Assembly (NCBI GenBank): GCA_033856535.1
Contig: JAWVEV010000036.1
Span: forward strand, 1 to 15,060
Direction: 5' to 3'
DNA from: JAWVEV01 sp033856535
Lineage (GTDB): Bacteria > Actinomycetota > Thermoleophilia > Miltoncostaeales > Miltoncostaeaceae
Length of the DNA: 15,060 nt
The notes below the pieces were generated by a model. It saw only the letters and a program-made list of their open reading frames with translations, had not been told where the DNA came from and searched no databases. Shown one piece after another: positions 6,986 to 13,303 of this stretch. How positions within the stretch are numbered: position 1 is the stretch's first letter; each line of letters begins with the position of its first letter. A program made the translations under genes and the position numbers.

Positions 6986-7013
6986 CGCATCCGGGGCCGG
7001 GGCCCCGGATGCG
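6986..7013 (-). terminator. 13-bp perfect hairpin after the carbonic anhydrase gene
   Basis: CGCATCCGGGGCC (6986-6998) and its exact complement (7001-7013) surround two bases, so in RNA about 12 bp close a four-base loop. It lies 14 bases after the carbonic anhydrase stop on the minus strand and just before the site-2 protease start, as expected of a terminator separating the two units. It is the strongest palindrome in the window. No T-run follows. Confidence 0.65.
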
Positions 7014-7027
7014 CCGTCGATCCGGGC

Positions 7028-7516
7028 CTAGACCTCTTCGAGCGCCCCGCTGTGCACGTCGTAGACGAAGCCGCGCACGTTGTCCTTCTTCGGGATGAAG
7101 GGGCTGGCCTGGATGCGGTTGATGCCCTGGCGGACGTCCGCCGCCGCGTCGGGGAAGGCCTCGGCCGCCCAGGGCGGGCGGATGCCGGTGTCGGCCTCGA
7201 TGGATTTGCGGAAGTCATCGTCCGAGAACGTGACCATGCCGCAGTCGGTGTGGTGGATGAGGATGATCTCCTCGGTGCCGAGCAGCCGCTGGCTGATCGC
7301 CAGCGAGCGGATCGCGTCGTCGGTCACGACGCCGCCGGCGTTGCGGATGACGTGGGCGTCGCCCTCCCTGAGCCCGAGGATCCCGTAGGGGTTCAGGCGG
7401 GCGTCCATGCAGGCGATCACGGCGACCTTCGCGCCCGGCGGCATCGGCAGGTCGCCCTTGTCGAAGGTGGCCTTGTAGGCCTCGGCGTTCTTCAGCAGCT
7501 CGTCCGTGACGGTCAT
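7028..7516 (-). CDS. Beta-class carbonic anhydrase, small Rv1284-like type
   Basis: This is a cytoplasmic zinc enzyme interconverting carbon dioxide and bicarbonate (162 aa, a normal length for the short beta type). Zinc ligands C36, H89 and C92 and the catalytic Asp38-Arg40 pair are all visible in CMDARL and HHTDCGM. The segment HVIRNAGGVVTDDAIRSL (55-72) is typical of the Mycobacterium Rv1284 group. AGGGAGG (7523-7529, minus strand) lies six bases before the ATG at 7516 and fixes the start. The PanE-family gene ends 74 bases upstream, so it may share that transcript or use the TATGTT element at 7580-7585. Confidence 0.93.
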   Translation of the reverse strand: MTVTDELLKNAEAYKATFDKGDLPMPPGAKVAVIACMDARLNPYGILGLREGDAHVIRNAGGVVTDDAIRSLAISQRLLGTEEIILIHHTDCGMVTFSDDDFRKSIEADTGIRPPWAAEAFPDAAADVRQGINRIQASPFIPKKDNVRGFVYDVHSGALEEV

Positions 7517-7545
7517 ATCTGGCCTCCCTGGGGCGTCGCGGCGCG

Positions 7546-7561
7546 GCCGGCGCACGCCGGC
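7546..7561 (-). other. Small palindrome in the carbonic anhydrase leader
   Basis: GCCGGC (7546-7551) and GCCGGC (7556-7561) pair around a four-base loop, between the reductase stop and the carbonic anhydrase start. It may be a terminator of the upstream pair or a leader hairpin; at this GC content chance is also possible. Confidence 0.25.
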
Positions 7562-7579
7562 TCGGCCGAAATCCCGGCG

Positions 7580-7585
7580 AACATA
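7580..7585 (-). promoter_or_regulatory. Possible -10 of the carbonic anhydrase gene
   Basis: On the minus strand TATGTT matches TATAAT at four of six positions and lies about 63 bases before the ATG, in one of the few AT-richer spots of this region. No clear -35 is seen. Confidence 0.3.
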
Positions 7586-7590
7586 CCAGC

Positions 7591-8556
7591 CTATTCCGGG
7601 TTTTCTCCGGGATCCCCGCCGCGGCCGGGGTCCACCAGCGCCAGCAGCGCGTCGCAGGCGCGCGAGACCGGCACCGGCACGCCGAGCCGCGCGCCCTCGC
7701 GCACCACCGCGCCGACCAGCGCGGCCCGCTCCAACGGCCGGCCGGCCTCGAGGTCGAAGAGAGTGGAGGATCCGCCGTCGCGCGGCAGCCGACGGCGGGC
7801 GTCCGCGACGTAGAACTCGGCCGCGTCCTCGGCCACCGGGATGCCGGCGGCGCGGGCGACGGCCACCACCTCGCGGCCCAGGGCGAGCATCAGCGCGGCG
7901 GCGCCAGGGTCGGCGAAGACCCTGCCCACCCGGGCGCGACCGAGGGTGGTCACGGTGTTGAGCGAGGCGTTGGCGACCAGCTTGGTCCAGAGCGCCACCT
8001 CGGGCCGCTCCAGGACGTCGGCGGTGATGCCGCACGCGTCGGCCACGGCGGCCATCGCCGCGCCGGCCGCGCCGGGGCCCCCGCCGGCCAGCCGGTCGCG
8101 GAGCTCGCCGGTGGCCGGGTTGCGGCTCGGCCGGCGCACGATCCGGTCCGGCGCGGTGCGCTGGCAGCCGAGATAGACGGCCACGCCGCCCACGGTCGCC
8201 CCGGGGCACTCCCGGGCGATGATCGCCGGGTTGTCGACGCCGTTCTGGAACGAGAGCACGACCGCGCCGGGCGCGAGGGCGGGAGCCAGAGCCCGCGCCG
8301 CGGCCGGAGTGTCGAAGCCCTTGGTGCAGACGATCGCCAGCTCGACCGGGCCGGCCTCGGCCGGGTCGGCAACGGCCCACAGCGGCACCTCGATCTCGAC
8401 GCCGTCGTCGAGCAGGCGCAGCGGCCCCGCGGTCAGCGCCGCCAGGGCCGCGCCGCGGACGACGACCGCGCAGGGCCACCCGGCCCGGGTCAGGCGGGCT
8501 GCGACGAAGCCGCCGATCGCGCCGGCGCCGATCACGACGGTGCGCGGCGGCGTCAC
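7591..8556 (-). CDS. PanE/ApbA-family ketopantoate reductase-like enzyme
   Basis: This is an NADPH-dependent 2-dehydropantoate 2-reductase family protein (321 aa), the step giving pantoate for coenzyme A. The Rossmann motif GAGAIG is at 10-15, and NGVDN (105-109) contacts substrate or cofactor in relatives. The C-terminal domain carries K192 in LWTKLVANASLN, aligned with the catalytic Lys of PanE, and E276 in FDLEAGRPLE, aligned with the catalytic Glu. The family contains paralogues with other 2-keto acid substrates, so the exact substrate is not certain and I leave the symbol blank. The GTG at 8556 lies 13 bases after the rnhA stop with GAGG before it, so it is probably co-transcribed with rnhA. 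Confidence 0.85.
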   Translation of the reverse strand: MTPPRTVVIGAGAIGGFVAARLTRAGWPCAVVVRGAALAALTAGPLRLLDDGVEIEVPLWAVADPAEAGPVELAIVCTKGFDTPAAARALAPALAPGAVVLSFQNGVDNPAIIARECPGATVGGVAVYLGCQRTAPDRIVRRPSRNPATGELRDRLAGGGPGAAGAAMAAVADACGITADVLERPEVALWTKLVANASLNTVTTLGRARVGRVFADPGAAALMLALGREVVAVARAAGIPVAEDAAEFYVADARRRLPRDGGSSTLFDLEAGRPLERAALVGAVVREGARLGVPVPVSRACDALLALVDPGRGGDPGENPE

Positions 8557-8569
8557 CCCGCGATCCTCG

Positions 8570-9100
8570 CTAGCCGACGTCGAAGCCGAGCTGATCGCCC
8601 GGGCGGGGCGGCGGGGCGGCCGGCTCGGGCGCCGGCTCGCGCGGCCGCGGGACCGCGGTCAGGGCGGCGTCCTGGGCCAGCTGGTCGGCGCGCTCGTTCA
8701 GGGCGTGGCCCGCGTGGCCGCGCACCAGCGTCGGGCGCACCGCGTGGTGGCGGGCGATCTCCTGGATCATCCGCTCCCAGAGGTCCCGGTTGGCCACGGT
8801 CCCCTTGGCCGCGGTGCGCCAGCCGCGCTTCTGCCAGCCCTCCAGCCACCTCTTGCGGATCGCGTCGGCGAGGTAGCTCGAGTCGGTCACCAGCTCCACG
8901 TCGGAGCCCGCCGGCGCCGCACGGAGGCCCTCGAGCGCCGCCGTCAGCTCCATGCGGTTGTTGGTGCTCGGCATCTCGGCGCCGGTCAGGACGGTCTCCT
9001 TGCCGTCCCAGACCAGGATCGCGGCCCATCCGCCGCGGGAGGCGTCGGTGCCGTTGCCCGAGCAGGCGCCGTCGGTGATGAGCGTGACGGAGGTGGGCAT
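8570..9100 (-). CDS. rnhA: Ribonuclease HI
   Basis: This is a cytoplasmic endonuclease removing the RNA strand of RNA-DNA hybrids (176 aa). The catalytic acidic residues D10 (LITDGACSGN), E51 (NRMELTA), D73 (VTDSSY) and D139 (ERADQLA) are all present, with H129 in VRGHAGH. The basic protrusion around KRWLEGWQKRGW (82-94) resembles the handle region of the E. coli enzyme. About 25 Pro-rich residues extend the C-terminus and end in QLGFDVG. The gene is divergent from the methyltransferase gene with only 25 bases between start codons, and it leads the reductase gene. Confidence 0.95.
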   Translation of the reverse strand: MPTSVTLITDGACSGNGTDASRGGWAAILVWDGKETVLTGAEMPSTNNRMELTAALEGLRAAPAGSDVELVTDSSYLADAIRKRWLEGWQKRGWRTAAKGTVANRDLWERMIQEIARHHAVRPTLVRGHAGHALNERADQLAQDAALTAVPRPREPAPEPAAPPPRPGDQLGFDVG

Positions 9101-9113
9101 CGTCTCGGGCAGG

Positions 9114-9120
9114 TACCCTA
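9114..9120. promoter_or_regulatory. Overlapping divergent -10 elements
   Basis: TACCCTA reads as TACCCT on the plus strand (9114-9119) and TAGGGT on the minus strand (9120-9115), both fitting TANNNT. The plus copy ends six bases before GTG 9126, so that transcript would be leaderless. The minus copy ends 14 bases before the rnhA ATG, giving a leader of about eight bases. No clear -35 is seen for either. Confidence 0.45.
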
Positions 9121-9125
9121 GCCGT

Positions 9126-9929
9126 GTGAGCTCGGGCAGGGACGCCGCGGCCAGCTTCGACCGGAGCGCCGCCGACTACGACCGGATCCTCGCGGCCAAC
9201 CGCCTCGGGGCCTCTCGGCTGGCGGCCGCGATGCCGCCCCAGGGGTACGCCGACCTGCTGGACGTGGGCTGCGGCACGGGCTTCACGACCGAGGCCGTGC
9301 TGGCCCGGCACCCCAGCGTCCGGCGCGTGACCGGGATCGATCCGTCCGAGGGGATGCTGGAGCAGTTCCGCGCCAAGGCGCCGGCTCTCGGCGTTCAGCT
9401 GGAGCTGCTCCGCGGGACGGCCGAGACCCTGCCGATGGACGAGGCGGCGTTCGACGCGGTCGTCAGCGGGATGGCCTTTCACTGGTTCCCCGACAAGCCG
9501 GCCGCGGTGCGCGCGATGGCGCGGGCGGTGCGGCCGGGCGGCACGGTGGCGATCCTGGCCTCGGGGCGGGGGAGCGACCGCGAGTTCCAACGCGTGCTGG
9601 CGGACATGCGCCCGCGGGTGCCGGAGGCGTGGGTCGGGGTCTTCGACCTGATCCACCGGGACGGTCCCGAGCTCGAGGGCTACCTCGAGGACGCCGGGCT
9701 GGAGCCGCTCGACATCTGGGAGGAGCACCGCGCGCGCCGCATGTCGGTGGACGCGTACCTGGCCCGCATCCTGGCCGTGGCGAGCCATCTGATGGACGGC
9801 ATGGACCCGGAACTGGCCCAGTCCGAGCTGGCGCGGGTGGCCGCGGCCACCGCGGCCGCCGCCGGCCCCCGCGGCTTCGACTACCGCTTCGTGAAGCTCT
9901 TCGGCGTGGCCCGCCGGCCCGCCGCCTAA
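9126..9929 (+). CDS. Class I SAM-dependent methyltransferase (UbiE/type 11-like)
   Basis: This is a 267-aa methyltransferase of the Methyltransf_11/25 group. Motif I is DVGCGTG (46-52), the acidic ribose-binding residue is D72 in GIDPSEGML, and PGG (137-139) follows the core sheet. The N-terminal FDRSAADYDR is typical of UbiE-like enzymes, and AFHWFPD is common in this subgroup. Substrate unknown; small molecules or lipids are likely. Earlier in-frame starts (for example 8952) lie inside the divergent rnhA gene, so GTG 9126, directly behind a -10-like hexamer, is preferred. It ends 53 bases before the pilin promoter candidate and has no evident link to the pilus genes. Confidence 0.88.
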   Translation: MSSGRDAAASFDRSAADYDRILAANRLGASRLAAAMPPQGYADLLDVGCGTGFTTEAVLARHPSVRRVTGIDPSEGMLEQFRAKAPALGVQLELLRGTAETLPMDEAAFDAVVSGMAFHWFPDKPAAVRAMARAVRPGGTVAILASGRGSDREFQRVLADMRPRVPEAWVGVFDLIHRDGPELEGYLEDAGLEPLDIWEEHRARRMSVDAYLARILAVASHLMDGMDPELAQSELARVAAATAAAAGPRGFDYRFVKLFGVARRPAA

Positions 9930-9944
9930 GCCGCACTCCTCCAC

Positions 9945-9965
9945 AGCCCGGACCCCGCGTGGGCT
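9945..9965 (+). terminator. Weak hairpin after the methyltransferase gene
   Basis: AGCCC (9945-9949) pairs with GGGCT (9961-9965) 15 bases after the stop codon, before the pilin promoter candidate. The stem is only five base pairs and lacks a T-run. Confidence 0.25.
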
Positions 9966-9982
9966 CGCCGGTGTCGCGCGGC

Positions 9983-10010
9983 TAAAGGTGGCCGTCGGCC
10001 CGGGCGATGA
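9983..10010 (+). promoter_or_regulatory. Candidate sigma-28 (FliA/WhiG)-like promoter of the pilin gene
   Basis: TAAAGG starts at 9983 and GGCGATGA lies at 10003-10010. The known FliA/WhiG consensus is TAAA, about 15 bases, then GCCGATAA. Here TAAA is exact, the spacer is 16 and the -10 matches six of eight positions including the CGAT core. The preceding C also matches the common CTAAAG form. It lies about 85 bases before the pilin ATG, in the only sizeable gap in front of that gene. A housekeeping promoter elsewhere in the gap is not excluded. Confidence 0.4.
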
Positions 10011-10012
10011 AA

Positions 10013-10041
10013 CCCCTGAATCCGCGAGGGGCCGTCTCCCC
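10013..10041 (+). other. Mutually exclusive hairpins in the pilin leader
   Basis: CCCCT (10013-10017) can pair with AGGGG (10027-10031), or GGGG (10028-10031) can pair with CCCC (10038-10041); the two stems share the same G-run. The stems are short, so this may be incidental, but it could stabilise or tune a highly expressed mRNA. Confidence 0.25.
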
Positions 10042-10081
10042 GGCACGCAACACCACGGCTCGCGGCGACCCAAGACTTCAT

Positions 10082-10086
10082 GGAGG
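10082..10086 (+). promoter_or_regulatory. pilA: Ribosome-binding site deciding the pilin start
   Basis: GGAGG sits nine bases before the ATG at 10096 in an A-rich spacer. It excludes the far upstream in-frame GTG at 9988, and favours the first of two adjacent ATG codons. Confidence 0.8.
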
Positions 10087-10095
10087 AAGCAAAAA

Positions 10096-10560
10096 ATGAT
10101 GGAGCGACTTCGTCGCCGCCGTGAGCAGCAGAAGGGTTTCACCCTCATCGAGCTGCTCGTCGTGGTGATCATCATCGGCCTCCTGGCCGCCATCGCCATT
10201 CCGGCTTTCATGGGCCAGCGCGACAAGGCGAATGACGCCGTCGCCAAGTCCCTCGTCCGCAACGCTGCGACCGCCGTCGAGTCGGCCTTCGTGGACACCC
10301 AGTCCTACAGCGCGATCACCGGCGCCGCGATCCACGCGATCGAGCCGAACATCACCGTCGTCGCCGCCCCGGCTCCCGCCGCCAGCGACCAGGTGAGCTA
10401 CGCGAGCACCACCGCCGACAGCTACGCCATCAGCTCTGTCAGCAACAGCGGCTCGACCTACACCTTCAGCAAGGCGTCCAACGGGACCATCTCCCGGACG
10501 TCCCTCACCAAGGACCCGGACGGCGCGGGCCCCGGGGTCGGCACCGCCGGCACCTGGTAG
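10096..10560 (+). CDS. pilA: Type IV major pilin-like prepilin
   Basis: This is a 154-aa type IV pilin subunit, polymerised outside the membrane. The leader of 14 residues is strongly positive (MMERLRRRREQQKG) and ends in the prepilin peptidase site G14/F15; Glu19 is the conserved +5 residue. The hydrophobic helix FTLIELLVVVIIIGLLAAIAIPAF (15-38) is textbook. The mature domain has no Cys, so it lacks the disulfide loop of Pseudomonas and Neisseria pilins. It is rich in Ser, Thr and Ala and ends in GTAGTW. The gene is monocistronic, with its own promoter candidate and terminator, consistent with higher output than the assembly genes. A pseudopilin is less likely, given its position and strong ribosome-binding site. 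Confidence 0.92.
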   Translation: MMERLRRRREQQKGFTLIELLVVVIIIGLLAAIAIPAFMGQRDKANDAVAKSLVRNAATAVESAFVDTQSYSAITGAAIHAIEPNITVVAAPAPAASDQVSYASTTADSYAISSVSNSGSTYTFSKASNGTISRTSLTKDPDGAGPGVGTAGTW

Positions 10561-10587
10561 TCCCCGCTTCGCCCTAGCTGCACCGCG

Positions 10588-10618
10588 CACGGGCCGGCCG
10601 TCTCCCGGCGGGCCCGTG
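10588..10618 (+). terminator. Intrinsic terminator of the pilin gene
   Basis: CACGGGCC (10588-10595) pairs with GGCCCGTG (10611-10618). After one mismatch, GCCG (10597-10600) pairs with CGGC (10606-10609) around a five-base loop. A pyrimidine-rich tail with several T residues (10619-10635) follows. This separates the pilin from the assembly operon and is the best terminator in the window. Confidence 0.7.
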
Positions 10619-10666
10619 TCGCCTCTTCTTCCCCCGCACGCACCACCGAGAGGAGCCGACCGCACC

Positions 10667-10813
10667 GTGTCCGACCGCGCCGCACAGCTTTCTTCGCAGA
10701 GCCGTGACTCGCTCGTCGCACGTCGCGCCGGCTCCTCGCGCTTTTCCGGCCTAGCGTCCGGTGCCGTGATCACCCCGGTCCCTGGCGCCCAGGCCCCCCG
10801 GAGCGCCCGATGA
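10667..10813 (+). CDS. Possible 48-residue leader ORF coupled to pilD
   Basis: An open frame runs from GTG 10667 to TGA 10811-10813 and overlaps the pilD start by four bases (ATGA). This is the same arrangement as every other junction in the operon. GAGAGGAG (10648-10655) lies 11 bases before the GTG, slightly far for a ribosome-binding site. The product is Ser/Arg/Ala-rich with no recognisable domain, signal or membrane segment. It may be a coupling or leader peptide. It may equally be chance, because TAGCGT at 10752-10757 could be a promoter inside it. Confidence 0.3.
   Translation: MSDRAAQLSSQSRDSLVARRAGSSRFSGLASGAVITPVPGAQAPRSAR
10752..10757 (+). promoter_or_regulatory. Possible -10 of the pilD operon
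   Basis: TAGCGT fits TANNNT and lies 52 bases before the pilD ATG, downstream of the pilin terminator. It is identical to the hexamer ahead of the YbhN-family gene. No convincing -35 is seen. Apart from this, the possible small ORF and the terminator, the stretch 10561-10809 holds nothing I recognise. Confidence 0.3.
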
Positions 10814-11574
10814 ACGCGCTGCCCCTCGGCTACTGGGTCACGGTGGCGGGCGTCCTCGGCCTCGCGCTCGGCTCCTTCTTCACGGTGCTGGTGCACCGCT
10901 GGCCGACCGGCCAGTCGCTGGTCTCGCCGCGCTCGCACTGCACCACCTGCGACCGGACGCTCGGTCCGCTCGACCTGATCCCGGTCGTCTCCTGGCTGCT
11001 CGCCCGCGGCCGTTGCCGCGGCTGCGGCGACAGGGTCTCCTGGACCTACCCGGCCATCGAGCTGGCCACGGCCGGCCTCGCCGCCGGCGCGATCCTCAGC
11101 TTCGGCGCCACCCCCCGCGGCGTCGCCGCCGCCATCCTGGGCATCGCCCTGGTGCCGGTGGTCGTCATCGACATGCAGCACCGCCTGATCCCCGACGTGG
11201 TCGTCCTGCCGGCCGCCCTCGGCGCGCTCTTCGTCGCCGCCTGGGCCGACGCCGACCAGCTCACCGCCTCGGCGCTCGCCGCCGTCGGCGCCGGCGCCTT
11301 CATGTTCCTGCTCTGGGCCGCCTACCCCGGCGGCATGGGCCTCGGCGACGTCAAGCTCGCCGTCCTGATCGGCGCCGTGCTCGGCACCTCGGCGGTCCCC
11401 GCCCTGGCGATCGCCTTCGCCGCCGGCGCCGCCATCGGGGTGGCCATGCTGGTCCGCCACGGCTCCGCGGCGCGCAAGATGGCGGTGCCCTTCGGGCCCT
11501 TCCTGGCCGCCGGCGCGATGCTCGCGCTCTGGTGCGGCCCGGCCATGATCGACTGGTACTCGGGGCGGCTGTGA
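10810..11574 (+). CDS. pilD: Prepilin peptidase / N-methyltransferase
   Basis: This is an aspartyl protease of the inner membrane that removes the pilin leader and, in bifunctional members, methylates the new N-terminal Phe (254 aa). The N-terminal segment LGLALGSFFTVLVHRWP (16-32) is typical. Two CxxC pairs (C44/C47 and C69/C72) form the cytoplasmic zinc-binding loop linked to the methyltransferase domain. D121 in IDMQHRLIPD and D180 in GMGLGDVKL are the catalytic aspartates, and the MAVPFGPFLAAGA block (224-236) closes the family pattern. About seven or eight membrane segments are visible. The stop overlaps the pilM start by four bases. Its natural substrate is the pilin encoded just upstream. 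Confidence 0.95.
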   Translation: MNALPLGYWVTVAGVLGLALGSFFTVLVHRWPTGQSLVSPRSHCTTCDRTLGPLDLIPVVSWLLARGRCRGCGDRVSWTYPAIELATAGLAAGAILSFGATPRGVAAAILGIALVPVVVIDMQHRLIPDVVVLPAALGALFVAAWADADQLTASALAAVGAGAFMFLLWAAYPGGMGLGDVKLAVLIGAVLGTSAVPALAIAFAAGAAIGVAMLVRHGSAARKMAVPFGPFLAAGAMLALWCGPAMIDWYSGRL

Positions 11575-12650
11575 AGGGCGTCGTCGCACTGGACATCGGC
11601 TCCAGCGCCATCGCCGGCGTGGAGCTGCGCACCGAGCGCGACGGGTTCGTCCGCCTGCAGCGCGCCGCCGTGGAGTCCATCCCCGCCGGCCTGATGCGCG
11701 ACGGCGAGATCCAGGACCCCGAGGCGCTCGCCCAGGAGATCAAGGAGTTCTGGCGGATCGGGAAGTTCGCCGGCCGGAAGGTCCGGCTCGGCGTGGCCAA
11801 CGGCCGCGTGATCGTCCGCAACATCGACGTGCCCGCCTACGACGACCCGGCCGACGTCCGCGCCGCGGTCGAGCAGGAGGCCGCCGAGCAGATCCCGACG
11901 CCGGCCGAGGGCAGCATCGTCGACTTCCAGCCGATCATGCGCTATGTCGACGCCTCGTCGGTCGAGCGCGAGCGCTGCGTGGTCGTCTCCGGCCACCGCG
12001 AGATGCTCGAGACCCTCACGTGGACCGTCCGCAAGGCCGGCCTCCAGCCGGTGGGCATCGACCTCGAGGCCTTCGCGATCCTGCGCGCGGTGCTGCCGGC
12101 GCCGGCCGTCATCGACGAGGGCTCGGTCGACAGCCAGGCCGTGCTCGTCTGCCACGTCGGCGCCGAGGTCACCAACCTGATCGTGGCCGTCGACCGCAAC
12201 TGCCACTTCACCCGCCTGGTGGGCTTCGGCGGCGCGCAGCTCACCCGCGAGGTGGCCGAGCGCGTCGAGCTGCCGCTGCCCGAGGCCGAGGCCCTGAAGA
12301 ACGCGTGCGGCCTGCTGGGCGAGCCGCCCGAGGACTGGAACAAGCAGACGGTGGCCGAGGTGCGCCACGCCCTGGCGCTGGGCGCCCGGCCTCTGGCGCG
12401 CGAGATCAGCCGCTCGCTCGAGTTCTACCGCTCGCAGAGCCTCGCCCGGCCGGTCGGGAAGATCGTGCTCGCGGGCGGCACGTCGCTCTGCGCGGGCCTG
12501 GACCGGTACCTGCAGCAGGCGCTCGGCATCGCGGTCGAGGTCGGCGACCCGCGCCCGCAGGTCGAGGGCGCCGCCACGCTCGGCCCCGAGATCGCGACCC
12601 GCGCCGCCGTGGCGCTCGGCCTCGCGCTGGACGCGCGGGAGCTCTCGTGA
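11571..12650 (+). CDS. pilM: Type IV pilus assembly protein PilM, actin-like ATPase
   Basis: This is a cytoplasmic actin-fold protein that binds ATP and the N-terminal tail of PilN (359 aa). The phosphate-1 loop ALDIGSSAIAGVEL (6-19), phosphate-2 region VLVCHVGAEVTNLIV (191-205) and adenosine motif IVLAGGTSLCAGL (298-310) are all present. GFGGAQLTREVAE (218-230) is also typical of the family. The GTG at 11571 overlaps the pilD stop (GTGA) and puts VKGVVALDIG at the N-terminus, as in other PilM proteins. The longer in-frame opening upstream runs through pilD and is not credible. The protein overlaps pilN by four bases, indicating translational coupling. Confidence 0.93.
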   Translation: MKGVVALDIGSSAIAGVELRTERDGFVRLQRAAVESIPAGLMRDGEIQDPEALAQEIKEFWRIGKFAGRKVRLGVANGRVIVRNIDVPAYDDPADVRAAVEQEAAEQIPTPAEGSIVDFQPIMRYVDASSVERERCVVVSGHREMLETLTWTVRKAGLQPVGIDLEAFAILRAVLPAPAVIDEGSVDSQAVLVCHVGAEVTNLIVAVDRNCHFTRLVGFGGAQLTREVAERVELPLPEAEALKNACGLLGEPPEDWNKQTVAEVRHALALGARPLAREISRSLEFYRSQSLARPVGKIVLAGGTSLCAGLDRYLQQALGIAVEVGDPRPQVEGAATLGPEIATRAAVALGLALDARELS

Positions 12651-13303
12651 AGGCCGTCAACCTCCTCCCCGAGGGCCAGCGCCGCCGGCCCGTCGGGCAG
12701 ATGCTCCGCGGCCCGCTGGCCGCGCTGGCGATCGCCGGCGCGCTGGGCGGGGTGGGCTTCTGGGGCTGGTCGCTGAACTCCCAGAGCGCCGACGTGCGCG
12801 ACCAGGTGGCCGTGACCGCGGCCGACCGCGACGCCCTGAACCAAGAGATTGCCGCCTACCGCGTGGCCGACGGCCGCTTCGACACGGCCCGGCTGCGCCG
12901 CGGCGCGGTCATCGCGCTGGCCTCCGGCCGCGTCAACTGGGAGCGCCTCATCCGCGACGTCTCCACGGTCACCCCGCAGGACGTCTGGTACGTGAACGTC
13001 AAGGCGGAGCTCGACCAGAGCGCCGGTGGAAGCGTTGCGGTCGATCCGAACGCGGTGCCGAAGGGCCTGCACCTGGACGGCTACGCCCCCAGCCACGGCC
13101 AGGTGGCCGTCACGATGGCGCGCGTCAGCGCCGTGAGGGGCCTGGGCGAGCCGCGGCTCACCTCCAGCCTCATGGAGGACCTCGAGGGCCAGGACGTCGT
13201 CCACTTCATCATCGACGTGCCGGTCGACCAGCGGGCCCAGGACCGCCCGACGCTCACGCCGACCTCGGCCACGGCCGATGTCACTGGGGTGAGCGCGCCA
13301 TGA
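12647..13303 (+). CDS. pilN: Type IV pilus assembly protein PilN
   Basis: This is a bitopic inner-membrane protein of the alignment subcomplex (218 aa). The short cytoplasmic tail begins VKAVNLLPEGQRRR; the NLLP motif (5-8) is the known PilM-docking peptide. One membrane helix spans about 22-42, followed by a helical stretch (about 45-75) and a ferredoxin-like domain. The C-terminal part VVHFIIDVPVDQ (184-195) looks like its last strand. The tail is Thr/Ala-rich and disordered. Start and end both overlap the neighbours by four bases, as expected for proteins made in fixed ratio with PilM and PilO. Confidence 0.9.
   Translation: MKAVNLLPEGQRRRPVGQMLRGPLAALAIAGALGGVGFWGWSLNSQSADVRDQVAVTAADRDALNQEIAAYRVADGRFDTARLRRGAVIALASGRVNWERLIRDVSTVTPQDVWYVNVKAELDQSAGGSVAVDPNAVPKGLHLDGYAPSHGQVAVTMARVSAVRGLGEPRLTSSLMEDLEGQDVVHFIIDVPVDQRAQDRPTLTPTSATADVTGVSAP

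Noticed and set aside
7028..8479. A 483-residue fusion protein ending in the carbonic anhydrase
   Set aside because: Only its last 162 residues are the enzyme; the rest is the reductase gene read in the wrong frame, and a good ribosome-binding site marks the true ATG at 7516.
9966..10095. Cyclic di-GMP (GEMM) riboswitch ahead of the pilin
   Set aside because: The core GACGCAAAGCC and the tetraloop-receptor pattern are missing; only short unrelated hairpins are seen.
9988..10095. Pilin start at 9988
   Set aside because: It would put 36 unrelated residues before the charged prepilin leader; GGAGG at 10082-10086 points to the ATG at 10096.
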